Of a DNA stretch of 64,000 nucleotides, positions 48,761 to 57,970 are shown in pieces. Each line of letters begins with the position of its first letter. Positions within the stretch are counted from its first letter, which is position 1. The position numbers were made by a program, and so were the translations under genes. Origin of the DNA: Phycisphaerales bacterium. Its GTDB lineage: Bacteria; Planctomycetota; Phycisphaerae; UBA1845. Location of the stretch: the NCBI GenBank assembly GCA_020639115.1, contig JACKHG010000002.1, positions 372,001-436,000 on the forward strand, read 5' to 3'. A model generated the notes under the pieces. It was not told the DNA's origin. It made no database searches and was given only the letters and a program-made list of their open reading frames with translations.

Positions 48761-49783
48761 ATGGGGCCGGCGTCGCGGCGGCCTTACGGGGCGCTCGTGG
48801 CCCTGTGCGTCGTGATCATCACGCACCTGATCGTGTCGCTGGCGATCTATCCGGAGCCGATGCCGCGGCGCGACCTGCGCCGCAAGCTGGCGGCGCTGAC
48901 GGGTAGGGCGCCCGCGCAGTTGATTGTCGCCGGCGATTCGCGCGCCGAGTGCGGTATTCTTCCCGCGACGCTGGCCGGGCAGGTCGGCATTCCCGCGAAC
49001 CGGGCGATCAACATGGGCTCGCCGGCGTGCGACCTGCCGGGCGTACTGGCCGGTTACCGCGCGTTCGCCAACCGGTTCGACCCGCATCCGATCCTGATCG
49101 TCAGCGTTTCCCTCGTGGAATTCAACGATCGCGCGGCCCATCGTCTCATCGGCGACGAGACGCTGTGGTCGCTGGGGCCGCTCGAGCGGTTGCGACTGGC
49201 CACGCCCAAGCGAGCCCTGACTTCGCTGTTCTTGCCGGAACGTGAGCTGCTCAGCCGGATGCTCGTGGAGCCTTTTCTCCTCGACACGCACAAGCCCATG
49301 GTGGTTTCCGAGCAGGGCTATCGCGGCCAGCGCACGCGGCGCCGGTATCCGCCGCAACTTCTCGAGCACGACGTCAACTACCTCAACGAGTCGTGGTTCA
49401 ACGATCCGCAGTTTCAGGGGGTGCGCTGGCGCCTGTTCCGCCAGAGCGTGCAGGCCCTGCGGGACGCAGGCGCCCAGGTCGTACTGCTGGATTCACCGGA
49501 GCATCCGCAACTCGTGCAGGCCATGCGCGGCACGCCGATGGAAACGCAGGACGAGCAGTTTCATAAGCAGCTTGCTCAGTACTGCCGGGACAACCACGTG
49601 CCGTTGCTGCGTTACACCGCGGAGAGTCTCTGCGCTGACGCGGCGTGTGCAGCCGACCCGGGTTCCTCGTTCGTCAGCCTCGTGCACGTCAACCGCACGG
49701 GAGCCGAACGACTCACCGCCCGGGTGGGCGAGGCCGTGTCAAACCTCATCGCGACCGGCGTGTTGCATCGTCCCGGGGAGTGA
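48761..49783 (+). CDS. SGNH-type (AlgJ/AlgX-like) acetylation protein 1
   Basis: A 340-residue protein with an N-terminal membrane helix (about 10-27) and a periplasmic SGNH-hydrolase-like domain. The nucleophile motif is LIVAGDSRAECGI, and the C-terminal histidine is probably in LVHVNRTGAERL. With the MBOAT upstream it should O-acetylate the polysaccharide. Start uncertain: the ATG at 48761 has no good ribosome site, and upstream non-ATG starts overlapping the MBOAT stop are possible. Confidence 0.78.
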   Translation: MGPASRRPYGALVALCVVIITHLIVSLAIYPEPMPRRDLRRKLAALTGRAPAQLIVAGDSRAECGILPATLAGQVGIPANRAINMGSPACDLPGVLAGYRAFANRFDPHPILIVSVSLVEFNDRAAHRLIGDETLWSLGPLERLRLATPKRALTSLFLPERELLSRMLVEPFLLDTHKPMVVSEQGYRGQRTRRRYPPQLLEHDVNYLNESWFNDPQFQGVRWRLFRQSVQALRDAGAQVVLLDSPEHPQLVQAMRGTPMETQDEQFHKQLAQYCRDNHVPLLRYTAESLCADAACAADPGSSFVSLVHVNRTGAERLTARVGEAVSNLIATGVLHRPGE

Positions 49784-49809
49784 TCGTCCTCGGCATTTTG
49801 CGACCGGCG

Positions 49810-52125
49810 TCAGGCGGAACGATCGGCGGTTGCCGCGACCGGCGGTTCCGACCGCGTTGCCGCATTCTCATCGGGAAATGGCGGCGAAGACGGGTCCACC
49901 GGCGCTCCGAGGCCGAGGCGGATGCTGAAGTGGTGCATCCATTTCTCGGCCTCGAGTTCGGCGCTGACGCGCAGGGCGGCTGCACTCATTTCCTGTCGGG
50001 CCGAAGCATCGGCGAGTTGCAGGAGAACGCGGGCGATGTCGCCCGGCGACTGGCTGGTGACGGAAACGCCGCAGCCCGTCGTGCGGACGAAGCGGTCGAC
50101 GAAGCTGTGCGCCGGCGCGATCGCGAGAATCGGCCGGCCTGCAGCCAGAAAGTCGACGATTTTCGAGGGAAAGCAGCCCATGACCTCGCGCGGGTAGGGC
50201 GTGTTGCCGCTCAGTGCGACGACGACCACGTCCGCCGCCCGGATCGACTCTTGTGCCTCGGCGCGGTCAACCCAGTGCGTCCGTTCTGCCGGCACGACGC
50301 GATTCGGCGGACAGAGGAACTCGAGTTCGACGTTGTCCAGCGCGTCGGCTGCATGCAGCAGCGCGCGGACCGCGTCCTCGTGGGCCTGGTAGAGGTTGCC
50401 GGCATAGAGCACGCGGAGCGTCGGCGTAGGCCGAGGGGGCTCCGGTATGCGCGCCATCACGCCCTCCGGGTTGCAGTGCGGCAGCACCCACGTCTCGAGC
50501 ACGCCGCGGCTGCGATAGTGCAGGGCGAATTCGCGCGTCGGCACGGCCACGAGAAAGGCCGAGCGCAGGGCGTGGCGATCGACAAATGTCCAGAATCCGC
50601 GCTTCAAGCGGTTCTGGGTGATCAGCGTTTCCGCGCAGAGATCGTGCATGTAGGCGACGAGCGGCACGCCAAGCCATCGCGACGTCAGCCAGGCTGCGAG
50701 CAGGCTGTAGCGGTGGGGGTAAACGCCGAGGATGCGCTGAAACGGCGTGTCCTGGTGGAGCCTCCGCGCGGTTGTCACCATCCACACCGTCATCGCGATC
50801 GACGCAAACCAGTTGCCCAGCGTGCCGTCCCGATCGTTCGGACGGGTCCAGGGCAGGCGCTGCGCGGTGATCGCCGGCGGCTCGAGCGGGTCGCGCTCGT
50901 TCGTTTCCAGCCCGCGTGTGAGTATGCGGAATGCGCCGGCGTCCGCGGCGGCGAAAAGGTTGGCCAGCACCTGCGTTGATGCCCGCCGCGTCGGCGGCCA
51001 ATGCCACGTGACGACGAGCGTGCGCGGTATCGGCGGATGGAGGATATTCCAGGGTGGGCAATCGGAGACCGGGGCTGCGCCCCAGTACTCGCGAAGGCGC
51101 GTCAGATATGTGTGGGGCGCGCCCTGGATATCCCGCGTACCCATGCGATGTCCACGCAGGCTGGCCAAGGCGATCCAGTGGCTCAGGGCGAGCGCGTGGA
51201 CGTAGTCACCCGAGCGGTGTGTGCGCCTGGCGACTGCCCGGGCGCGCCGGTGAACCGGGCCGACAAGGCCGCCGGCTGCCGCGAGCAGGCCGAGGGTCGG
51301 CAGGCACTTCAGGCCGAGCGCGGCGCCGACGATCGATGCGAGCAGGCCGGCGCCGGCTACGGCGTAGCGCCGTTTCCAGAAACGGGTAGCGTCGGCGCCG
51401 CGCCCGATGTGGGCTTCACCGCGAGCGTAGTTGCGGAACTGTCGCCAGACCGCCAGCCAGTTTGTCCGCGGCTGCCAGCGTACGACGGCGTGCTCCGCAA
51501 GGAGGTAGCGTTCGCGGTTGCGGCGGAGTTTGCAGGCGAAGAGGGTATCTTCAGCCGTGTAGAGCCAGTCGGGAAATCTGCCAGCCCGCTCCCAGGCAGC
51601 GCGGCGGAACGCCAGCGACCGGGCGCTTGGATTGAAACGCAACGGATCGAGCGGTTTCAACTCGCCCGGCATGGTCAGCAGGCCGACGACGCGTTCCAGG
51701 GCCGCGCGCGCGCTGACGCGGTACCCGCCGCCGACCACCATCACGTCCGCATCGGTGAAGGGGGCGGTGAGCTCCTCGAGCCACGTCGCATCGGGCACAC
51801 AACCCGCGTCCGTGCAGGCGATCACGTCGTGGCGGGCCGCGGCGATCGCGCGGTTGCGGCCCGCCGCGATGTTCAGCCCGTTGTCCTCAATCCACCGGAA
51901 CGCGACGCCCTCCGCGTCAAAGCTCGCGAGGAACTCCTGCGTGCCGTCGGTGGAGCCCGCATCCACGATCACGATCTCGTCGGGCGCACGCGTCTGACCG
52001 ACCAGGGCCTCCAGCATGCTGCGCGTGCCCGCGAGGTCGTTGCGCACGGTGGCGATGACCGAGATTCTCGGGGAGTCGTTCAAGGTGTACGGTACCTTTC
52101 CGCGCGCGGTCCAGGCGCGGCGCAC
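49810..52125 (-). CDS. two-domain glycosyltransferase (GT2-GT4 fusion)
   Basis: A 771-residue protein joining two glycosyltransferases. Residues about 15-330 are a GT2 (GT-A) enzyme: SVIATVRNDLAG, IVIVDAGSTDGT, ACTDAGC as the acidic metal motif, and helices near 265-300 that may touch the membrane. Residues about 370-740 are a GT4-type (GT-B) enzyme: TLVVTWHWPPTRRAS, a central YMHDLCAETL, LRVLYAGNLYQAHEDA and CFPSKIVDFLAAGRPILA. One chain may add two sugars in sequence. GTG start at 52125 with AGGTAG close upstream. Confidence 0.85.
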   Translation of the reverse strand: MRRAWTARGKVPYTLNDSPRISVIATVRNDLAGTRSMLEALVGQTRAPDEIVIVDAGSTDGTQEFLASFDAEGVAFRWIEDNGLNIAAGRNRAIAAARHDVIACTDAGCVPDATWLEELTAPFTDADVMVVGGGYRVSARAALERVVGLLTMPGELKPLDPLRFNPSARSLAFRRAAWERAGRFPDWLYTAEDTLFACKLRRNRERYLLAEHAVVRWQPRTNWLAVWRQFRNYARGEAHIGRGADATRFWKRRYAVAGAGLLASIVGAALGLKCLPTLGLLAAAGGLVGPVHRRARAVARRTHRSGDYVHALALSHWIALASLRGHRMGTRDIQGAPHTYLTRLREYWGAAPVSDCPPWNILHPPIPRTLVVTWHWPPTRRASTQVLANLFAAADAGAFRILTRGLETNERDPLEPPAITAQRLPWTRPNDRDGTLGNWFASIAMTVWMVTTARRLHQDTPFQRILGVYPHRYSLLAAWLTSRWLGVPLVAYMHDLCAETLITQNRLKRGFWTFVDRHALRSAFLVAVPTREFALHYRSRGVLETWVLPHCNPEGVMARIPEPPRPTPTLRVLYAGNLYQAHEDAVRALLHAADALDNVELEFLCPPNRVVPAERTHWVDRAEAQESIRAADVVVVALSGNTPYPREVMGCFPSKIVDFLAAGRPILAIAPAHSFVDRFVRTTGCGVSVTSQSPGDIARVLLQLADASARQEMSAAALRVSAELEAEKWMHHFSIRLGLGAPVDPSSPPFPDENAATRSEPPVAATADRSA

Positions 52126-52180
52126 AACTACCTGGGTTATCGGTCGATGCGGGCGACGGGTGAAGCGGTACTGTCGGCGG

Positions 52181-52945
52181 TTATTGCCGGCGGGTCACCG
52201 CAAACACGTTGGGCAGGATTTCCCCGGGCGCCGCCTCAAAGTCGGGGCGGGTGATCACCTCCCGCTGCACGTAGTCGCGGACACCGGCGTCGGGCATGGC
52301 GTAGTCGTGGAAGACCACAAGACCGCCGGGCGCCACCATGGGGGACCAGGCTTCGAAATCGTCGCGCACGCCGTCGTACGAGTGATCGGCGTCGATGAGC
52401 ACGAACGCGAACGAGCGGGTGCGGTGCCGCGGCGCGACCTCCGTCGTCAGGCCAACGCAGGCGGTGACGATGTCCTCGAATCCGCCGCGTTCCATGAAGT
52501 TGCGGAAAGCCGGGAGCGTCGAGCCGCCGTGACGGTCGATCGAGGCGTACTGGGTGTCGTGCTCGCGGGTGCCCGCGAAGGTATCGACGGCGAAGACACG
52601 TCCGCGTCCGCGGGCCCGGCAGGCGGCGGCCAGGTAGCAGGTCGTGAGGCCTTTCCAGCAGCCCAGCTCGGCGATATCGCCGGAAGCGCTGCACGAGCAG
52701 GCGAGGTTGAAAATGGCCAGGCGCTCCTCGGGCGTCATCATGCCGTCGCCACTGGACCAGTGCACGCGCTGCCACAGCCGCATCAGCTCGCGCGCCGCCC
52801 GGTAGGGCATTTCCGTGCCGGCCAGCGGCGTATGGAACTCGCGGAACGCGCCGAAATGGCGGGCGACACGGAGGCCTTCGCACGCGGCCCGGTGACCCAC
52901 GCGGGTGCCTGCAATCCGGTAGTAGCATTTGCCTAGAAGCGACAT
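52181..52945 (-). CDS. SAM-dependent methyltransferase (Methyltransf_24 type)
   Basis: A 254-residue class I methyltransferase with IAELGCWKGLTTCYL (motif I), RVFAVDTFAG, FAFVLIDADHSYDGVRDDF and GGLVVFHDYAMP. It is of the same type as the C-terminal half of the fusion at 39645. The ATG at 52945 overlaps the last base of the upstream stop (TGATG), so it is translationally coupled to the glycosyltransferase before it. A sugar O-methyl group is the likely product. Confidence 0.9.
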   Translation of the reverse strand: MSLLGKCYYRIAGTRVGHRAACEGLRVARHFGAFREFHTPLAGTEMPYRAARELMRLWQRVHWSSGDGMMTPEERLAIFNLACSCSASGDIAELGCWKGLTTCYLAAACRARGRGRVFAVDTFAGTREHDTQYASIDRHGGSTLPAFRNFMERGGFEDIVTACVGLTTEVAPRHRTRSFAFVLIDADHSYDGVRDDFEAWSPMVAPGGLVVFHDYAMPDAGVRDYVQREVITRPDFEAAPGEILPNVFAVTRRQ

Positions 52946-54096
52946 CATCTCACTCCCGCAGGGATCGGAGTCCCCTGTGCTTCTCGCCGCAGTGTCAAGG
53001 CGAGCGCCGCACGGGCGCTCAACGTCTGCCGGCGCACGTTTCGCCGCGGCGCGGTGTTCCATAGGTCGAGAAATTCACCCGCGGTGCAGCGCCAACTCAG
53101 CGTGCGGGCGTATTCAAAGGCGTCGTCGATCAATCGCTGCCGGCTCGCGGCGTTTCTGACGCACTCGGCGGTGAGCGCTGCGACCGAGGCTGCATCGCCG
53201 CCCGCGAGCAGGTACGGGCTGAAGTGCTCGCCGCACAGATAGTCGCGCTTCAGCGCGTGGCTGTAGGTCGCCACGACGACGCGGCGCCGCGCCATGGCCT
53301 CCTGGATGGCCATGCGTCCGGTGACGAACGCGAAGCATCCGTCGGCAAGACGGTCCTGCGCGTCGGGCACTGCGCCATGGAAGCGAACGGGAAGATTCTC
53401 TCGGGCTACCTGTGCTTTGAGCGTTTCCCGCAGCGAGCCGTCACCGTAGACGTCCAGGCGCATGGGCAGACGGTACTGGTCGCGCAGCAATCCGATGGCC
53501 TCGAGGTACGTGGTGATTCCGCTGTCGGGTTCGAGGCGCCCGACGAAGACCGCCGATTCGGGCGGCGGCGCGGGAATGCGTGGAAGCTCATCCGCCTCGG
53601 GCGCGAGGCCCTGCGGCGGCACCTTGTCCGCCGGTACGCCGAGCCACTTCTCGATGAAGTTACCGTCGTGGACGACGCCGTCCACGAGGCTGAGCGTCCG
53701 TTGCGCCCGCTGGATCTCCTCCTGCGGTACGGGGAAGCGGAACGACATGCCGTGCCGCGTCAGGTAGAGCGGCCGGCGCGGCAGCATCCAGGCGGCCATG
53801 CGGTAGTAGTATTCCAACATGGCGGTGTCGCTGACCTGGATGACGTCGGACGCGAGGAGCACCGGCCGCAACTGCCGCCAGCGCCACCAGCAGCGCGTCG
53901 GTGACCGCCGGGCGGGGAAGCGCAGGATCTGGATGCCGTCGTGGACCTCCTGGAGGGGCAGGTCGTCTTCGTGCGCTCCGGCGATCACGCGGACCGTGTG
54001 TCCCATGTCCCGCAGCGCGACACCGAGCCGGCCCACGTAGCGTTCCACGCCTCCGACCGCCGGCCAGTAGCGATGGGTCACGAACGTAATGCGCAT
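52945..54096 (-). CDS. glycosyltransferase family 4
   Basis: A 383-residue GT-B enzyme. N-terminus MRITFVTHRYWPAVGGVERY, the acceptor-side loop, then AVFVGRLEPDSGITTYLEAI, LDVYGDGSLRETL and a glutamate motif in FVTGRMAIQEAMARRRVVVA, where the usual E-x7-E is altered. Probably adds one residue of the repeat unit. It ends at the start of the methyltransferase gene. Confidence 0.9.
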   Translation of the reverse strand: MRITFVTHRYWPAVGGVERYVGRLGVALRDMGHTVRVIAGAHEDDLPLQEVHDGIQILRFPARRSPTRCWWRWRQLRPVLLASDVIQVSDTAMLEYYYRMAAWMLPRRPLYLTRHGMSFRFPVPQEEIQRAQRTLSLVDGVVHDGNFIEKWLGVPADKVPPQGLAPEADELPRIPAPPPESAVFVGRLEPDSGITTYLEAIGLLRDQYRLPMRLDVYGDGSLRETLKAQVARENLPVRFHGAVPDAQDRLADGCFAFVTGRMAIQEAMARRRVVVATYSHALKRDYLCGEHFSPYLLAGGDAASVAALTAECVRNAASRQRLIDDAFEYARTLSWRCTAGEFLDLWNTAPRRNVRRQTLSARAALALTLRREAQGTPIPAGVR

Positions 54097-54150
54097 CGGG
54101 GGCCGGCTCCGTTCCAGCGGATCGAACGCGGCGCGCTGCCGCCGGGGGTT

Positions 54151-55143
54151 TTATCGGATCGGGCGCAGGCTATCCGCAGCGGAATCGCCTCCCGGCGTGC
54201 GTGCGGCGCGAACGGCGGCTTGGCACCAGTGCACCATGCCGCGCAGCGATGGCTGGAGCCGCAGGCAGCGGGCGAACAGGCCCGCAGCCGCTGTGAAATC
54301 GCCACGCTTGTAGCGGGCCAGCGCCAGGGCGCGGACGCACGTGCGCAGCTCCTGGCGGATGGTCGTGTGGACCTCCGGGCCGACGGCGTCGAAGCGGCGG
54401 GCGATCTCCTCCAGTGCCCGGACGCGGTGGGCTAGGTTCTGCATCACGTCGGTGCGCGAAAGGCTGCCGGACACGAAGTGGTTGATCGCCAGCGGCTCAT
54501 TGACGTAGCCAGCCGGGGTCACCTGGGCGACCGACAGGAAGAACACGCGTTCCTCCCAGTAGTCCAGGCCAACCGGGAAACGGATCGTGTCGCCCAGCAC
54601 GGATCGGCGCACCATCGCCGTAATGGGCGAGATGAAGTGCTGGCGCAGCAGGAAGCCGAAGAAATCGCCGGTGAGCACCCGCAGATTGGGGGCTACTTCC
54701 TCGTGGGGAGCGGCGAGCGCCCGCAGGTTCGGGTCGGCGAAGCAGCGCTGGCGCCGGCCGGCGAGATCCACGGTCGTGAAATCGCTGAAGACCAGGCCCA
54801 GTTGCGGCTGACGCTCGAACAGCTCGAGCTGCCGGGCGAGCTTGTCGGGTAGGAACGCGTCGTCGGCATCCAGAAACGCCAAGAAGCGTCCCCGGGCAGC
54901 CGCGATCCCCGCGTTGCGGGCGACGCTGGCGCCGCCACGGGCCTGGCGAAGATAGCGCATACGGTCGCCTAGTTCGGCCTGCAGGGCCTCGGCAACGGCG
55001 CCCGTATCGTCGCTGGAGGCGTCGTCGACGACGAGGACCTCCCAAGCGGTGTACGTCTGAGCGCGCACGGACTCCACCGCGCGGCGCAGGAACTGCGCTG
55101 CGTTGTACGCGGGAATGATGACGGAGACTTCCGGGCCGGACAT
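54151..55143 (-). CDS. glycosyltransferase family 2
   Basis: A 330-residue GT-A enzyme: VSVIIPAYNAAQFLRRAVES, VLVVDDASSDDTG, GASVARNAGIAAARG and the metal-binding FLDADDAFLP. The C-terminal 70 residues are helical. The ATG at 55143 follows AAGGAG at 4 bases; an upstream in-frame start has no ribosome site. It begins the minus-strand block that runs to 49810. Confidence 0.92.
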   Translation of the reverse strand: MSGPEVSVIIPAYNAAQFLRRAVESVRAQTYTAWEVLVVDDASSDDTGAVAEALQAELGDRMRYLRQARGGASVARNAGIAAARGRFLAFLDADDAFLPDKLARQLELFERQPQLGLVFSDFTTVDLAGRRQRCFADPNLRALAAPHEEVAPNLRVLTGDFFGFLLRQHFISPITAMVRRSVLGDTIRFPVGLDYWEERVFFLSVAQVTPAGYVNEPLAINHFVSGSLSRTDVMQNLAHRVRALEEIARRFDAVGPEVHTTIRQELRTCVRALALARYKRGDFTAAAGLFARCLRLQPSLRGMVHWCQAAVRAARTPGGDSAADSLRPIR

Positions 55144-55377
55144 CGCGCTCCTTCTGCGGGCAGGGTCATGCTCCACAGTGAATATCGGACACAGCGGATG
55201 GCCGGTGCTGCGGGCGCTCCGAGCGTGCCATGCGCAGAATCTGCCGATGCGGCTTTCCGGAGCGCCGTCGGGCGAGCGCTTTGCGTGCATGTCAAGTCGC
55301 GTGGTTCTTCAACCCGCCGTCGGTTCGACCGATAAGTCAGCATTGGTTCTTCACCCCGGAGCGGAGGTGGGTTGGGT

Positions 55378-56427
55378 ATGTTCGCAGATGAACATGACTG
55401 CCGGACGTCGCGGACTGTCCACAGGTGCCTGGTCTGGATGGTCGTTGGTTTCCTGGCCACGTTCATCCTCGTCGATCGCCTGATCGCGCGCGTGCAGTTC
55501 CCCGACACGATCTACAACACGCAGTCACCGGCGCGGGCGCTGGCGGACTACGAGCACCAGCCCGGCACCGCCGACGTCGTTTTTCTCGGCTGTTCGTACA
55601 CCGCGTTCGGCATCAATCCCGATGTCGTGGACGCGGAGGCGCAGCGTCGCGGCGTGGCGATCCGCAGTTTCAACCTGGGTTATGGCGGTGCGCTGACTGT
55701 GGCGAATACGCGTCTGGTCGAGCTGTTGCTCGAATCCGACCATCTGCCCAAGGTGATTTATTACGAACTGAGCCCCGCGATGCTGAACCGGCGGGTGCCG
55801 TCGCTGCGTTATGCCGTGGGGCAGATCGGCGGTTGGCGCGAGGCGGCGCTGCTCTGGCGGCTCAGTCCGAACGATCGGGCCATCGCCGTGCTTTCGCAGA
55901 CTCTGGCGGGTTATCACCAGTGGAACACGATTCACAAGATCGTCGAGTGCATGCGCGAGGGAGCGCCGATCTTCCGGCCAAAGTTCGCGCGGGCTGCGTC
56001 CGGTTACATGACCTGGACCGCCGGAGCCGCGGATCGCGACATACGCGTGTCGCGGAAGATCGAAGACCGGGATCACTACTGGGGGAATTACGTCGTGGAC
56101 GACTTCGCCCTCGAGGCGGTGTTTCGTCTCGAGCGGATGGCGGCGGCCCACGGCATCGAGGTGCGCTACTTCGAGATGCCCATGTCCACTGCGTGGCAGC
56201 AGGTGCTGCGCGACGACGTCCGCAGCGGATACGCCGAAGCCCTGGCGAAACTGCGGGCGGGCGGATGCTCCGCCCTGTGGCGCTGCCCCTCCGGGCTCGT
56301 TGACGACAGCGACTATTTCGACGCGGACCATCTGCTGCCTTCCGGCGCAGAGAAAGTCTCCCGGGCGATTGCAGCCGACGTGGCCCGCTGCTTTGGCGAC
56401 GACGTGGTGGTCTCGAAGCTCGACTGA
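55378..56427 (+). CDS. SGNH-type polysaccharide acetylation protein 2
   Basis: A 349-residue protein with one N-terminal membrane helix (about 18-38) and a periplasmic SGNH-like domain. The first motif is VFLGCSYTAFGIN, with GCS in place of GDS, and the C-terminal catalytic pair is in DYFDADHLLPSGAEKV (D-x-x-H). It directly precedes the second MBOAT gene. ATG 55378 has GGAGG 10 bases upstream; a TTG at 55372 with closer spacing is possible. Confidence 0.75.
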   Translation: MFADEHDCRTSRTVHRCLVWMVVGFLATFILVDRLIARVQFPDTIYNTQSPARALADYEHQPGTADVVFLGCSYTAFGINPDVVDAEAQRRGVAIRSFNLGYGGALTVANTRLVELLLESDHLPKVIYYELSPAMLNRRVPSLRYAVGQIGGWREAALLWRLSPNDRAIAVLSQTLAGYHQWNTIHKIVECMREGAPIFRPKFARAASGYMTWTAGAADRDIRVSRKIEDRDHYWGNYVVDDFALEAVFRLERMAAAHGIEVRYFEMPMSTAWQQVLRDDVRSGYAEALAKLRAGGCSALWRCPSGLVDDSDYFDADHLLPSGAEKVSRAIAADVARCFGDDVVVSKLD

Positions 56428-56445
56428 GCAGGCACGGAGGCGTTC

Positions 56446-57843
56446 ATGCTCTTCAACAGTCCCGCGTTTGCGATATTCCTGCCGGTCATGCTGCTGGTCT
56501 ACTGGAGTCTGCGCGGCCGGTCACGGCAGTGGGCGCTGCTCGCGGGCAGCTACCTGTTCTACTCGTGGTGGGACTGGCGCTTCACCGGGCTGCTCGTTTT
56601 CAGCACGGCGGTTGACTATTTCTGCGGTCTTGCGCTCACCCGTCAGACAGCCGAGCGGCGGCGCAAGGGGCTCGTTGCGCTCAGTGTGATCGTCAATCTC
56701 GGCGTGCTGGCCAGCTTCAAGTACTTCAACTTCTTCCGCGATTCGACCGCGGCGCTGCTGGCCCTCTTCGGCATCACGCACCATCTGCCCACGCTCGACG
56801 TCGTGCTGCCCATGGGGATTTCCTTCTACACGTTCCAGTCGATGTCGTACACGATCGACGTGTACCGGGGGATGCGCGCGGAGCGCAGCTTCATCGCGTT
56901 CGCCACCTACGTGACGTGCTTTCCGCAGCTCGTCGCCGGCCCGATCATGCGCGCCGAGGACCTGCTGCCGCAGCTCCACAAGGAGCAGAAGCTCGCCGAC
57001 GCGGACTTCTCGACCGGCATGTTCCGGATCTTCCGCGGCCTGTTCAAGAAGATCGTGATCGCCGACTCGCTGTCCATTTTCGTGGACATGGTTTTCGCCG
57101 ATCCGGGCAGTTTTTCCGGCGTGTCGTGCTGGATCGCGCTGTACGCGTACGCGTTCCAGATCTACATGGATTTCTCGGGTTACACGGATGTCGCGATCGG
57201 CGCCGGGTGGATGCTCGGCCTGCGCATGACGGAGAACTTCAACCTGCCGTACCTGGCGAAGTCGCCCTCCGAGTTCTGGCACCGTTGGCACATCACGCTT
57301 TCCACGTGGCTGCGGGACTACCTCTACATTCCGCTCGGCGGATCGCGTCACGGCCGGCGCAAGACGATGCGGAACCTCTTTTTGACGATGGCGCTGGGCG
57401 GACTGTGGCATGGTGCGGCGTGGACGTTCGTGGCGTGGGGTGTCTATCACGGCACGCTGCTCGCGGTCGAGCGGCTGATCCACGGCGGTCGCCGGCCGCA
57501 GAACGCGCCGGAGGATCCGTTCCCGCTGCGTGCGCTGAAGGTGATCGGGATGTTCCACCTCACCTGCCTGGGGTGGTTGCTGTTTCGCGCGCAGGACTGG
57601 GCGACGGTGCAGCTCATGCTCACGCGGCTCGTAGATTTCAGCAGTGGCGAGATCCGCGGGCGGCGCATCGTGCTGATCGTGGCGCTGTGCGCGGCGGCCC
57701 ACGTGCTGCCCGCAGCCCGTCGGCTCGGCGAGCGTTTCGTGCGGCTGCCGGCGTTCGTGCAGGGTTCGCTCGCGGGCGTGTGCATGTGGATGCTGATCCT
57801 GCTCAATCCTGGCGCCAAGGCCTTCATTTACTTCCAGTTCTGA
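56446..57843 (+). CDS. MBOAT-family O-acyltransferase 2 (AlgI-like)
   Basis: A 465-residue polytopic acyltransferase, similar over its whole length to the MBOAT at 47227: MLFNSPAFAIFLPVMLL, FWHRWHITLSTWLRDYLYIP, the active histidine in GGLWHGAAWTFVAWG, and the end FIYFQF. It lies 18 bases after the SGNH gene, so gene order is SGNH-MBOAT here and MBOAT-SGNH at 47-50 kb. Two pairs suggest two acyl positions or a duplication followed by rearrangement. Confidence 0.92.
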   Translation: MLFNSPAFAIFLPVMLLVYWSLRGRSRQWALLAGSYLFYSWWDWRFTGLLVFSTAVDYFCGLALTRQTAERRRKGLVALSVIVNLGVLASFKYFNFFRDSTAALLALFGITHHLPTLDVVLPMGISFYTFQSMSYTIDVYRGMRAERSFIAFATYVTCFPQLVAGPIMRAEDLLPQLHKEQKLADADFSTGMFRIFRGLFKKIVIADSLSIFVDMVFADPGSFSGVSCWIALYAYAFQIYMDFSGYTDVAIGAGWMLGLRMTENFNLPYLAKSPSEFWHRWHITLSTWLRDYLYIPLGGSRHGRRKTMRNLFLTMALGGLWHGAAWTFVAWGVYHGTLLAVERLIHGGRRPQNAPEDPFPLRALKVIGMFHLTCLGWLLFRAQDWATVQLMLTRLVDFSSGEIRGRRIVLIVALCAAAHVLPAARRLGERFVRLPAFVQGSLAGVCMWMLILLNPGAKAFIYFQF

Positions 57844-57970
57844 CCGATGCCGGCCGCGGTCCGCGGTTGGCTCGCACCCATCGGGGCCACTACACTGCGT
57901 CCGCCGGGGTATATGCGTGCGCCGCCGGCGCCGCAGTCCTGCGTATGCGCGTGTTGTGGGCGGATGATCG

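Noticed and set aside
45718..48762. 1014-residue open frame on the minus strand
   Set aside because: Antisense to the polymerase and MBOAT genes; its product is an Arg/His-rich low-complexity sequence with no domains.
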